Below, in pieces: positions 44,221 to 53,198 of a DNA stretch of 64,000 nt. The notes under the pieces were generated by a model. That model saw nothing but the letters and a program-made list of their open reading frames with translations, did not search any database and was not told the DNA's origin. Numbering within the stretch: position 1 is the stretch's first letter; each line of letters starts with the position of its first letter. Source of the stretch: Bin5 sp965221345 (GTDB taxonomy: Bacteria > Chloroflexota > Anaerolineae > Caldilineales > Caldilineaceae); the NCBI GenBank assembly GCA_965221345.1, contig CBDCSD010000001.1:2170001-2234000 (forward strand). Reading direction: 5' to 3'. The translations under genes were made by a program, and so were the position numbers.

Positions 44221-45049
44221 CGTTGTGACCCGCCTTCTCCTGCATCCACGCCCGCAGCGGCACGTCCTCCGGCTTCGGCGAAGTATACCCGTGCCCTCCC
44301 GTGGCCGACGCTCCCAGCAGCTGCTGTCTGATCGGATCGATCCTGTCCATCAAGTGGTCAACCGTCATATCGTCCCGTGGGCGCAGCCACCGGTAGCTAT
44401 AACCGTAGAAGAGGGCTTTTCGCGTTACTTCGGACGTGTTTGGGCTGGACGCGTGCCAGATGCGGCGGTCGAAAAATACAGCGTCCCCCGGCTTGGCGAG
44501 GACTGCGATTCCCCCCTTCGGCTTCTTGTCTTCATCCACCGGTAGCTTGTTCAATAAATGACTGCCCGGAATCACATACAGGTTGGCCCGCCCCAACTCC
44601 GAAGCGTCGCTCAGAAAAAACGCGACCTTCAGCGAAATGCGCGGCTGCGGGTCCGTCTCCAGCTCGTTGTTGAGCCGGCCGCTATCTTTGTGCCAGTTCA
44701 ACCCCTGCTGTCCCGGCCCTGAAGCTGCATTTGGCGGCGTGATGATCATGTGCGAATGGTACAACTGTATGTTCCAGCCTAGAATTCCCCATACAAGGGG
44801 AAAGGTCGTCGGATAGTCGAGCAACTCCAGGAAGACATCATCCTTGCCGACGAAGTCAAGCATGAGAAGGCCGTCAGAAGGTCCCAATCCTCGCTTTTCC
44901 TTCTCCTCCGCCGTAACCCGGTCCGCTACATGCGTGGCCCGCTCCACCAATTCCTTGGGTATGGCGTTCTCGATAATCATATAGCCCTGTTCGGCGAAAG
45001 TACGCTCTTCCTCTTCCGTGATCAAGTGCTCAAGCCAAGCGTCATTCAT
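44210..45049 (-). CDS. phytanoyl-CoA dioxygenase family protein
   Basis: 279-aa Fe(II)/2-oxoglutarate oxygenase. Metal ligands H120-x-D122 (L-N-W-H-K-D-S-G) and H199 (R-I-W-H-A-S-S-P-N); R210 probably binds 2-oxoglutarate. The start at 45049 follows AAGGAG by 8 bases. A strong promoter lies 42-69 bases upstream. It is the first gene of a two-gene operon with the enolase-superfamily enzyme. Bacterial PhyH-like enzymes hydroxylate small molecules of many kinds; here a carboxylate further processed by the partner is plausible. Confidence 0.88.
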   Translation of the reverse strand: MNDAWLEHLITEEEERTFAEQGYMIIENAIPKELVERATHVADRVTAEEKEKRGLGPSDGLLMLDFVGKDDVFLELLDYPTTFPLVWGILGWNIQLYHSHMIITPPNAASGPGQQGLNWHKDSGRLNNELETDPQPRISLKVAFFLSDASELGRANLYVIPGSHLLNKLPVDEDKKPKGGIAVLAKPGDAVFFDRRIWHASSPNTSEVTRKALFYGYSYRWLRPRDDMTVDHLMDRIDPIRQQLLGASATGGHGYTSPKPEDVPLRAWMQEKAGHNGAD

Positions 45050-45090
45050 CTCGTCTCTCCTTTTTCTGCAAATTGCGAATCTCTGCCAGA

Positions 45091-45118
45091 ATCATAGAGC
45101 CCCATGCCGAATTGTCAA
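45091..45118 (-). promoter_or_regulatory. sigma70-like promoter of the PhyH/enolase operon
   Basis: On the minus strand TTGACA, a 16-base spacer and TATGAT, 42 bases before the PhyH ATG. The -35 matches consensus fully and the -10 in five of six positions. The following 45119-45429 is C/G-rich with no recognised gene. Confidence 0.7.
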
Positions 45119-45429
45119 GCGCGCAATTCCACCGCCCCCCCGTCTCCCACCTTCCTTTTCCCGCAGTCCCAATTTCCTACGGACGCCTGCGGGCGAGGAC
45201 GCCCTCCGGCGGCTCCGGGCCGCGAACAGCTGCGGCCCTGCGCACCCTGCCCCGCGAACAGCTGCGGGTCAGGGCTGGGGTCGGCAAACCCCCGCCGCCC
45301 CCAGGGGCTACGCCCTTTTTTGACGGTCGGGCCTACGGCCCTCCCTTGTGCGGGGGGACACCCCCCGCAACGCCCCCCTCCAAAACCAGTCACGTCGCGG
45401 CGCCAGCGTGTGTGTGATAGCGCCGCTCA

Positions 45430-45730
45430 CCCCCCGCCAGCCCATCACGCGCCGCCAACACAAGTTATCAGCAGTGGCGAGTGGCCACTGACCTGCAGCC
45501 AGCCAGCGACCTGGCGGCCTTAACTGATCACTAACCACTGATCACTGACCACTGCAGTTCGACACCCCCCGCCAGCCCATCACGCGCCCCGATCCCAGCA
45601 TCAAGCCGATAACGCAGATCCCGCCACCGCGCCGCGAACACCAGTTATCAGCGGCGAGTGGCCAGTTACCTGCAGCCAGCCATCGACCTGCCGCCTTAAC
45701 TGATCACTGATCACTAACCACTGACCACTG
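45430..45730. repeat. two-copy direct repeat with ACTGATCACT clusters
   Basis: Two copies (about 45430-45556 and 45564-45730) share CCCCCGCCAGCCCATCACGC, a middle AGTTATCAGC...GGCGAGTGGCCA, CTGCAGCCAGCCA and a tail of overlapping ACTGATCACT/ACCACTG units. The second copy has about 35 extra bases near its start. The tail units are partly palindromic around TGATCA. No coding frame is conserved between the copies. Confidence 0.8.
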
Positions 45731-45816
45731 CCCGTCAGGACAGGTCCTGCATATGGCTTTTTAGTTACAACTGTTCACAAAATAGGTCTGCTTCGAAAAG
45801 TGGAGATGCCGATACG

Positions 45817-46108
45817 CTAGGGCTCGTTGACGTTTGTCTGAACAACGACTTCCGGGTGCAAATTACGCCTGATCGTCGAAGGTCGGCGCAGTCACGCAAA
45901 GAAAATCCGATACGCCTCTGGTGTTCTCCGCGTCCCTCCGCGTCCTCCGCGGACAAAAAGGTGTTCTTCGCGACCCTTCGCGTGACTTCGCGGATCAATT
46001 GGTTTTGTCTATTTCAACATTCACGCGAGAAACATCCCTAACAGGCCTGCAGGCTTTCAGTTCTTGTTGACATCTGAACAGCCTTCCCAAAATGTCAACG
46101 GAACCTAG
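45817..46108. mobile_element. 292-bp inverted-repeat element, copy 1
   Basis: Starts CTAGGGCTCGTTGACGTTTG and ends with the related inverse AATGTCAACGGAACCTAG (about three quarters of the first 20 bases match). The interior holds two units of the GC-rich repeat (CTCCGCGTCCTCCGCGG / CTTCGCGTGACTTCGCGG). It is nearly identical, with the same length, to the copy at 47489-47780. Its ends match the larger element at 57373-58321. Confidence 0.75.
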
Positions 46109-46336
46109 TAAGATCATCACCTGAAGAATAGAGAGAACTCCTGCCCATCCTGAGGGCATCTTCACTATTGAAGCTTTACCGCAATGGGAAGATTCTCGAA
46201 TCGTGCGGGAAAAACACGTCAAATGCGTGTTATACTATTGATACACGAATGTGCCGACATCTGAGTAGCGGTCAGCTGGGTTGAGATACAAGAATCATCG
46301 AACTGGGCCATATTCTAATGATGCTCCCTTCATCCG

Positions 46337-47440
46337 GTAGGGGCGCCCCTTGTGTGCGCCCCCGTGGGCTATTGTGGCGGCCGAATTTGGACGCGATTGC
46401 TCTGACCCTGACTATCCCTTACACTCGCTCAAAGAAAATCCGAAGACGAAGCAGGACCGTCATAAATCAGCGAAATGCCGACAATTCAACTGCCCATAAC
46501 CCATCAGAGGCGGCGAGGAAACATGTGCGAAATCAAGAATATGAGTCCAAAAAAAAGGAATTGGGTCGACTTACGTCGACTTACGTCGACTTAGATCGAC
46601 TTAGATCGACATAGCCCGCCCTAGACCTCGGCAAATGCATCGAATTGGCACAAGACCTCGTGAAGCTTCCCGAATCCGGTAGGGGCGCCCCTTGTGTGCG
46701 CCCCCGTGGGCTATTGCGGCGGCCGAATATGGACGCGATTGCTCTGACCCTGACTATCCCTTACAATCGCTCAAAAAAAATCCGAAGACGAAGGAGAACC
46801 GCTGCAAGTCTGCGAAATGCCCACAATTCAACTGCCCATAACCCATCAAACAAGGCGAGGAAACGTCTGCAATGCCAAGCACAATGGTCCAAAAAAAGAG
46901 AAAACACCGCGATCTGGCGCGACAAAGGTAGGCCTGACGCGACATATGAAGACCTAACGCGACATGAACCCGTCCAATTGCCTCAGATTGGCAAATGACC
47001 CCGTGATGCTACCTGAACCGCGTAGGGGCGCCTCTTGTGGGCGCCCCTACGCGGGCAACAATGGCGTCCGAACTTAAATGCGACTACTCTCTCCCAAAGA
47101 AAATCCGAAGGCTTAGGAGAGCCGATACATGCCTGTGAATTACCCATGCTTCAACTGTTCATAGTCCATCAAAGACAGCGAGGAAACGACGGCAATACAA
47201 AGCCTGCAGGCCCAAGAAAAATTTTTGCCCCGCGACATTTGTAGACTTGGCGCGACATATGTAGACCTGACGCGACATATGTGGACCAAATGCGACTTGA
47301 ACACGGGAAATCTAGGACAAGAACTCGTGATGCTGCCCGAATCGGTAGAGGCGCCCCTTTTGGCGCACTATGCGGGCTATCCTGCCACCGGAATTCAAAC
47401 GCGTTGGCCTCCCAAATCACTCCCTTGACCATACCCGCGC
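46337..47440. repeat. tandem array of ~342-bp units (three plus one partial) with internal 10/20-bp periodic repeats
   Basis: GGTAGGGGCGCCCC-type starts occur at 46337, 46679, 47022 and 47345 (spacings 342, 343, 323). Each full unit has a GC hairpin (GGGGCGCC...GGCGCCCC type), a moderately conserved middle (AAAATCCGAAG..., CAACTG(C/T)(C/T)CATA) and, before its end, a block of short direct repeats. In unit 1 the block is GTCGACTTAC/ATCGACTTAG with a period of 10. In units 2 and 3 it is GCGACATATGTAGACCTGAC-like with a period of 20. The period is not a multiple of three and no frame is shared, so it is non-coding. The array lies between two direct copies of the 292-bp element. Confidence 0.8.
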
Positions 47441-47488
47441 CCTAAAGTAAAATTGCCCTGCCTTCTTGATCTTCACATTGTGTGAAAA

Positions 47489-47780
47489 CTAGGGCTCGTT
47501 GACGTTTGTCTGAACAACGACTTCCAGGTGCAAATTGCGCCTGATCGTCGAAGGGCGGCGCAGTCACGCAAAGAAAATCCGATACGCCTTTGGTGTTCTC
47601 CGCGTCCCTCCGCGTCCTCCGCGGACAAAAAGGTGTTCTTCGCGACCCTTCGCGTGACTTCGCGGATCAATTGGTTTTGTCTATTTCAACATTCAAGCGA
47701 GAAACATCCCTAACAGGCCTGCAGGCTTTCAGTTCTTGTTGACATCTGAACAGCCTTCCCAAAATGTCAACGGAACCTAA
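47489..47780. mobile_element. 292-bp inverted-repeat element, copy 2
   Basis: Near-identical to 45817-46108 in the same orientation and of equal length. Its right end is 22 bases before the ATG of the binding-protein gene at 47802, just upstream of that gene's ribosome site, so the native promoter has been displaced or the element supplies one. Confidence 0.75.
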
Positions 47781-47801
47781 CACCTCACAGGAGGAACCAA
47801 C

Positions 47802-49832
47802 ATGAACAAACTGAAGAAGCGTTCGGACGACATTAACCGCAGGCGGTTCCTGCAATTGGGGGCAATGGGTTCGGCCGGCCTTGCGTTAGCAGCCTGTGCC
47901 GGTGACGGCGGCGAGGCGGCCGCCGAGGATATGCCCGCGCCCGCCGCCGAAACTGCCAGCGAAGCCCCCGCAACCACATCTGCCGGCGGCTACAACGAAG
48001 CCCCCATGCTGGCCGACATGGTCGCCAGCGGCGATCTGCCTCCCATCGATGAACGGCTGCCGGCCAACCCGCTGGTCCTCGACGGAATGGAAGGAATCGG
48101 TAACTATGGCGGTGTCATGCGCCGCGGCTTCAAAGGCGTCTCCGACCGCTGGGGCCCCACCAAGCTCGCCCGCCAGGGCCTGACCTGGTATACGCCTGAG
48201 CTTTCGCTACGCCCCAACATCGCCGAATCCTGGGAGACGAACGAGGACGCAACGGTCTTCACCTTCCACCTGCGCCAAGGGATGAAGTGGTCAGACGGCG
48301 CCACATTTGACTCCGACAACTTCGCCTGGTGGCAGGAAAACGTCATGCTCAACAAAGACATCACGCCTGCCGTCGGCCGCAACTGGGTGACCGGTTCTGA
48401 GCGTACGCCAATGACAATGGATTTCCCCGACAAACATACCGTTGTCTTTAGCTTCGCCCATCCCAACCCCATGTTCCTCGACCGGGTCGCTCCGCTGACC
48501 AGGGACCTCTTCATGCCGCACCACTACGCTGGCCAATTCCATATGGAGACGACCGACGACAAGGAGGCTCTGGAAGCCGCCGTCGCCGACAGCGGCTTCG
48601 ATACCTGGACTGCCCTCTTCTCCGACCGCACCTGGTGGTATCTCAACCCGGAATTGCCAAGTCTATTTTCATTTACCGCCAAGAACCCACTGTCGGAAGA
48701 ACTCTTCCTCATGGAGCGAAATCCATACTTCTGGCAGGTCGATTCTAACGGCAATCAGCTCCCTTACATTGACACCATCCGCCACCGCCTGTTTGACACC
48801 AACGATGTATTTGACCTGCGTATCATTAACGGTGATGTCGACTACCAACAGCGCCACGTCAGTGCAGCTAACTTCACCCTTTACAAGGAAAGCGAAGACG
48901 ACGGCGGCTATCGGGTGCAGCTCGGTGCCGGCGACCAGCACGTCTGCCTGACACCTAATCAGACCGTAAAGAAGCCCCGCTTGCGCGAGTTTTTCCAAAA
49001 CCGCGACGTGCGCATTGCCATGTCGCTCGCCGTGGACAGAGATACGCTCAACGAACTGGCTTTCGAAGGGCTTTACACACCGCGACAGTACAGCCCGCTC
49101 GAACAGTCGCCCCAATCCTATCCCAAGCAGGCTAACGCCCACATCGAATACGATCCCGACCGCGCCAACCAACTGCTGGATGACGCCGGCTACGCCGACA
49201 AGGACAGCGACGGTTTCCGCGTCTACCCCGATGGCAGCGGCGAAACCATCAGCTTCGTCGTTGAAGGCACCGCACAACAGGGATCGCCCGATGAAGACGC
49301 CGTTCAGATCATCATCGGCTATCTCGAAGAGGTCGGTATCAAGGCTACCTATAAGGGCATCGAGCGCTCACTCTACGAAGAGCACTGGGGCGCCAATGAA
49401 ATCGACGCAGCCTTCTGGGGCAGTGGACGCTCCCTCCTGCCGCTGGTCGACCCCGCCTTCTTCCTCGGCACCGGCCTCGACCGCCCCTGGGGTGAAGCAT
49501 GGGGCCGCTGGCGCCTGGACCCCTCGCACCCGGCCGCCGAAGAACCGCCCCCAGACCACTGGATCGTCAAAATGTGGAACTTGTGGGACGAGATTCTGGT
49601 CGAACCGGACGGGGCTCGGCGCCATGAACTCTTCCTCCAGATTCTCGACGTCTGGGCAGAAGAGCTGCCGCAAATCGGCTACCTGGGCCAGATCCCCAAT
49701 CCGCTGATCGTACTCAACGGACTGCGCGGTATCGACCCGGAATATGTATATCCGCTCAGTAACCCGACCTCGCATGGGGGCCTGGTGCAGGTGCACACCT
49801 TCTACTGGGATGACCCGGCGAGCCAAAGTTAG
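47802..49832 (+). CDS. ABC transporter substrate-binding lipoprotein, family 5 (oligopeptide/oligosaccharide type)
   Basis: 676-aa exported binding protein. N-terminus: twin-arginine-like N-R-R-R-F-L-Q-L (12-19), hydrophobic stretch and lipobox A-L-A-A-C with Cys 32. A Gly/Ala/Glu linker follows. The family 5 pattern is clear: F-H-L-R-Q-G-M-K-W-S-D-G-A-T-F (residues ~150-165) and V-R-I-A-M-S-L-A-V-D-R-D. GGAGG lies 7 bases before the ATG. No permease or ATPase gene is linked, so it relies on components elsewhere. Family 5 proteins bind peptides, nickel or plant oligosaccharides; the glycan-degrading neighbours favour oligosaccharides, as an inference. Confidence 0.88.
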   Translation: MNKLKKRSDDINRRRFLQLGAMGSAGLALAACAGDGGEAAAEDMPAPAAETASEAPATTSAGGYNEAPMLADMVASGDLPPIDERLPANPLVLDGMEGIGNYGGVMRRGFKGVSDRWGPTKLARQGLTWYTPELSLRPNIAESWETNEDATVFTFHLRQGMKWSDGATFDSDNFAWWQENVMLNKDITPAVGRNWVTGSERTPMTMDFPDKHTVVFSFAHPNPMFLDRVAPLTRDLFMPHHYAGQFHMETTDDKEALEAAVADSGFDTWTALFSDRTWWYLNPELPSLFSFTAKNPLSEELFLMERNPYFWQVDSNGNQLPYIDTIRHRLFDTNDVFDLRIINGDVDYQQRHVSAANFTLYKESEDDGGYRVQLGAGDQHVCLTPNQTVKKPRLREFFQNRDVRIAMSLAVDRDTLNELAFEGLYTPRQYSPLEQSPQSYPKQANAHIEYDPDRANQLLDDAGYADKDSDGFRVYPDGSGETISFVVEGTAQQGSPDEDAVQIIIGYLEEVGIKATYKGIERSLYEEHWGANEIDAAFWGSGRSLLPLVDPAFFLGTGLDRPWGEAWGRWRLDPSHPAAEEPPPDHWIVKMWNLWDEILVEPDGARRHELFLQILDVWAEELPQIGYLGQIPNPLIVLNGLRGIDPEYVYPLSNPTSHGGLVQVHTFYWDDPASQS

Positions 49833-49915
49833 GCTGAAATCTGCCCCTCTTGACTTCAGCAGTGCGCCGGTTGCTCTCACTTTGGCCTCTGCAGCTGGCG
49901 AAAGATGATCCCATC

Positions 49916-49948
49916 GCGGGGCGTTCTCTCTTCAAGAGAGCGCCCCGC
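49916..49948. terminator. strong hairpin after the family 5 binding-protein gene
   Basis: GCGGGGCGTTCTCT and AGAGAGCGCCCCGC form a 14-bp stem with one G-U pair and a 5-base loop. It starts 84 bases after the stop codon. No U-run follows on either strand, so it may act as a stability or factor-assisted terminator hairpin. A TATACT at 50124-50129 could be the -10 box of the next gene, but no good -35 is seen. Confidence 0.55.
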
Positions 49949-50192
49949 AGATTGCGCCCGTGACCTCCAATCCCACTTGACATTGCAATCCTATTAGTCC
50001 GACTCCTACCCAGCCCCTGGCCCTCCTACCCTTTTATGAAGTGAGTCTCCTTTGACACCATGATTCATTGCGTGGGCATTGCGCTGGATTCGAGGCTACC
50101 GTGCCTTCCTTTACGCAGTGCGCTATACTGGGCATGCAAGAAAACTGGCTTTCCAATTGAACGAACGTTAGAACTACCTGAGGACGAATCCA

Positions 50193-51380
50193 ATGACCTC
50201 CTACCACAGAAGCCAACCCGAACGCTGCACCTACGTTGACCAACATACCGGCCGCACGGTCGAGCAGCTGACCAGCAGCCCGATGGCCGATCTCCACACC
50301 TACTACGACATTTCTCCCTGGTCGCCAGACGGTCGTTACATGGTCTTCTCCGCCGCAATCCCCAGCGATGTTACCACTGTCCACCGCGATACCCTCGCCA
50401 CTGAGAGCGGTCGACTCTATCTGATGGACCTGGAGACATACGAGCTGCGCCTCCTGGCGGAAAACACTTTCTACAACACCCATACCGGCGCTTTTCCCGT
50501 CTGGCATCCCACTAAATGTGAAATCTTTTTCTATACCGCGCCCGAGGAAGTCAGCGTGGTGGACGCAGAATGGTCTCGTCTTGGTCAGCACGGCGGCAAA
50601 CTGTTGCGCAAGATGAAAGGGGGCGTCCGCCAGGTCAGCCCCGACGGAGAACTGCTGAGTTGGACGACCAACGATATCCGCACCGACCTGCCAAGAGGCG
50701 TCTACACCCTGCGGTCAGACACGGGTTCAAAACAACAGGAGGAGGCCGGCCTCACGCTCATCGCCTCCACCGAAGCCCTCTATGATATGACGCCAAACAA
50801 CGATCTCTTCCACATCGATCAGATGACCGTTGGCAACACCAAGTGGACGCCCGACGCCCAACATATGCTGGTGGCCATGTGGGTCAAGGCCACGCCCGAC
50901 GACCTCTCGCCCTGGAAGAACCGCTTCCGCCGCAGCATCTACATCGTCAGCCGCGACGGCAGCGAGTGCCGCTGGTTGACCTTCTTTGGACATCACCACA
51001 GCTGGACCGCAGAAGGCACGAAGGTTCTTTACTCCGGCTATCTCATCCATACCGACGAAGGGCAGCAGGACGAGCCCCGCCTCCACATGATCAATTTCGA
51101 CGGCACCGGCAAAGAAATCGTAATCGACCATCCCTTGGGAGGTCATCCGATTGCCAGCCCTGACGGAAGCAAAATCACAACCTGGGACAAAGAGGGAGTC
51201 ATCCTGGCTGATCTGAAAACACAGGCAGTCGACCATCTGGCTGCGTTCGGCCCCCACTGCGATCACAACTCCCATCGCGGCACCCATCCCCACTGCCTCT
51301 GGAGCCTGGATGGCAACCACATCCTGTATAACTCAGCCCAGTCCGGCCGCAGCCACCTCTACCGGGTTGCCGCCCAATGA
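50193..51380 (+). CDS. PD40 beta-propeller protein, oligogalacturonate-lyase-like
   Basis: 395 aa without a signal peptide. It has propeller blades typical of the oligogalacturonate lyase (PL22) group: Y-Y-D-I-S-P-W-S-P-D-G-R-Y-M-V-F near residue 40, Q-V-S-P-D-G-E-L-L-S-W, F-F-G-H-H-H-S-W-T and a late S-P-D-G-S. PL22 enzymes cleave oligogalacturonides by beta-elimination in the cytosol. The identity of the catalytic His/metal residues was not confirmed, so a related propeller role is possible. It starts the sugar-acid block; the next gene follows by 58 bases. It is the only complete copy; copy B keeps only a 3' scrap. Confidence 0.75.
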   Translation: MTSYHRSQPERCTYVDQHTGRTVEQLTSSPMADLHTYYDISPWSPDGRYMVFSAAIPSDVTTVHRDTLATESGRLYLMDLETYELRLLAENTFYNTHTGAFPVWHPTKCEIFFYTAPEEVSVVDAEWSRLGQHGGKLLRKMKGGVRQVSPDGELLSWTTNDIRTDLPRGVYTLRSDTGSKQQEEAGLTLIASTEALYDMTPNNDLFHIDQMTVGNTKWTPDAQHMLVAMWVKATPDDLSPWKNRFRRSIYIVSRDGSECRWLTFFGHHHSWTAEGTKVLYSGYLIHTDEGQQDEPRLHMINFDGTGKEIVIDHPLGGHPIASPDGSKITTWDKEGVILADLKTQAVDHLAAFGPHCDHNSHRGTHPHCLWSLDGNHILYNSAQSGRSHLYRVAAQ

Positions 51381-51438
51381 CGTTGGGATGGCCAGCCTTT
51401 CCACTGCCATACCTCGCTGCCAGAGCGGAGAGTTCTCA

Positions 51439-52554
51439 ATGAAGATTCAAAAGATTACGCCCTTTCTTGTAGACAGATTCCTGCTGGTGCGGGTCTACAC
51501 CGACCAGGGCCTCGTCGGCAACGGCGAGGCCGGCCTCTGGGCACATCACGGCATGGTCCACCGCGCCATCCTCGACCTGAGCGACTATTACATTGGCAAA
51601 GACCCCTCCCGCATCGAACATCACTACCAGACCGTCAGCCGCGACGCCCACTTTATGGGCGCCGCGCTCAGCGCCGCGCTCAGCGCCATCGACATCGCAC
51701 TCTGGGACATCGCCGGCCAGGCCGTAGGCCAACCGGTTCATCAGCTGCTGGGCGGCCGTGTGCGCGACAGGATCAAGGTCTACGGCAATATACACGGCAC
51801 AACGGTCGATGAATGCGGGGCCAGCGCCCAGGAGCAAGTCGGGGCCGGCTATCTATCTCTGCGCATGACTCCCTTCCTCCCCGGCTTTGAGCGCAAGACA
51901 CCCTCCCACGTCATAAGCGATGCCATTGCCATGGTCGCCGCCGTACGCGAAGCGGTCGGCTACAATATCGACCTCGGCATCGAGATCCATCGCAACCTGC
52001 GCACCGAAGAGGCAATCATCCTCGCCCGCGAACTGCTTCCCTTTCGCATCCTCTATTACGAAGATCCACTGGCCCCCCAGAGTCTGGAAGCGATGGAGTA
52101 CATCGCCAAGACCGTTCCTTTGCCGATAGCCACCGGCGAACGCTTCTACAATATCTTCCAGTTCAAAGACCTGATCGACCGCAAAATCGTGAGTCTCATC
52201 CGGCCCGACCTCTCCCTTGCCGGCGGCTTTACCCAGGTCAAGAAGATCGCGGCCATCGCCGAATCCGCCTTTGTCGGCATGTTCCCCCACTTGATGGGCA
52301 GCCCGGTAAACATCGCCGCCTTCTGCCAGCTCAATGCAGCCATCCCCAACTACGTGCTGATGGAGAGCCATCCCACCGCCGACGCCTACAATGACATCGT
52401 CGACCACCCGGTCGAACGTCAGGGAGGATATCTACTTGTCTCCGACCGCCCCGGCATCGGCCTCGAGATCGACGAGAGCAAGCTTGCCCGCTATCCATAT
52501 CAACCAAAGACAATCGTTGGCAACTTTCACGCCGACGGTTCAGTGGCGCACTAG
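51439..52554 (+). CDS. enolase-superfamily sugar-acid dehydratase-like enzyme (copy A)
   Basis: 371 aa, starting at the ATG at 51439 with GCGGAG 8 bases upstream; the earlier frame start lies inside the propeller gene. Active-site pattern: I-E-I-H-R-N-L near 180, Y-E-D-P-L-A-P (metal Glu), A-T-G-E-R (Glu) and I-R-P-D-L-S-L-A-G-G, then F-P-H-L-M-G-S-P. It resembles the mannonate/galactonate dehydratase branch, which removes water from sugar acids to give 2-keto-3-deoxy acids. It is about 90% alike to copy B at 54391-55506 and is intact. The propeller gene precedes it and a shortened TPP gene follows by 11 bases. Confidence 0.82.
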   Translation: MKIQKITPFLVDRFLLVRVYTDQGLVGNGEAGLWAHHGMVHRAILDLSDYYIGKDPSRIEHHYQTVSRDAHFMGAALSAALSAIDIALWDIAGQAVGQPVHQLLGGRVRDRIKVYGNIHGTTVDECGASAQEQVGAGYLSLRMTPFLPGFERKTPSHVISDAIAMVAAVREAVGYNIDLGIEIHRNLRTEEAIILARELLPFRILYYEDPLAPQSLEAMEYIAKTVPLPIATGERFYNIFQFKDLIDRKIVSLIRPDLSLAGGFTQVKKIAAIAESAFVGMFPHLMGSPVNIAAFCQLNAAIPNYVLMESHPTADAYNDIVDHPVERQGGYLLVSDRPGIGLEIDESKLARYPYQPKTIVGNFHADGSVAH

Positions 52555-52565
52555 CGCGGCGAGGT

Positions 52566-53135
52566 ATGCTACTGAAGAAGAAGACGAAAACCGGCGGCGA
52601 AGCCCTTGTCGAGGAGATAACGCAAATCGGCTATGCCAGCCGCGTGATATTGCCCGTCTACCAGCCGCGCACATTCATTGCTTCCGGCTACCAGGGGTGT
52701 TTGGGGTGGGGTTTTCCAACTGCGCTGGGCGCAAAAGTAGCCTTTCCCGACAGAGCGGTCCTCTCCATCACCGGTGACGGCGGCTTCCTTTTCTGTGCTA
52801 ACGAACTGGCAACCGCGGTCCAGCACGGCATCAATACGGTGACAGTGGTCTTCAACGACGGGGCCTTCGGCAATGTGCGCCGCATGCAGAAGGAGCTTTA
52901 CAATGAGCGAATCATCTCCACAGACCTGGTCAATCCCGACTATGTCTCCTATGCCGAGTCCTTTGGCGCGAAAGGAGTACGGGTCCACTCACCCGACGAA
53001 TTGCGTGACGCCCTTACCGAAGCTTTTGCGGCAGTCCTGCCTGTTGTAATCGATGTGCCGGTCGGAGAGATGCCCGGCCCCTGGCGGAGAATGTACCCCG
53101 CAGAGGTACTGTTCAAAAGATCACTTTCTGAGTGA
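52566..53135 (+). CDS. internally deleted TPP-dependent enzyme (copy A, 189 aa)
   Basis: It begins M-L-L-K-K-K-T-K-T-G-G-E-A-L-V and then jumps straight to E-E-I-T-Q-I-G-Y, joining codon 12 of the intact paralogue (55529-57166) to its codon 375. The missing piece is 1086 bases, exactly 362 codons, so the frame is kept. The retained part is the C-terminal TPP-binding domain, with T-G-D-G-G-F-L-F and V-V-F-N-D for ThDP-Mg2+. The PYR domain with the catalytic Glu and the central domain are gone, so normal catalysis is not expected. Substitutions elsewhere are moderate. It may be a relic or a recruited stand-alone domain. The C-terminus also differs (F-K-R-S-L-S-E). Confidence 0.75.
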   Translation: MLLKKKTKTGGEALVEEITQIGYASRVILPVYQPRTFIASGYQGCLGWGFPTALGAKVAFPDRAVLSITGDGGFLFCANELATAVQHGINTVTVVFNDGAFGNVRRMQKELYNERIISTDLVNPDYVSYAESFGAKGVRVHSPDELRDALTEAFAAVLPVVIDVPVGEMPGPWRRMYPAEVLFKRSLSE

Positions 53136-53198
53136 CGTAAATAGTTTATCCAAACAGTTGCGTTTAGGACCAGCCTATAGCCTCGACCGGGTTAGACG

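Noticed and set aside
43030..44331. 433-residue frame opposite the enolase-superfamily gene
   Set aside because: Shadow; Arg/His/Pro-rich, no motif.
46318..47430. Small frames in the ~342-bp repeat units
   Set aside because: Frames are not conserved between units, indels shift them, and the internal repeats have 10- or 20-bp periods.
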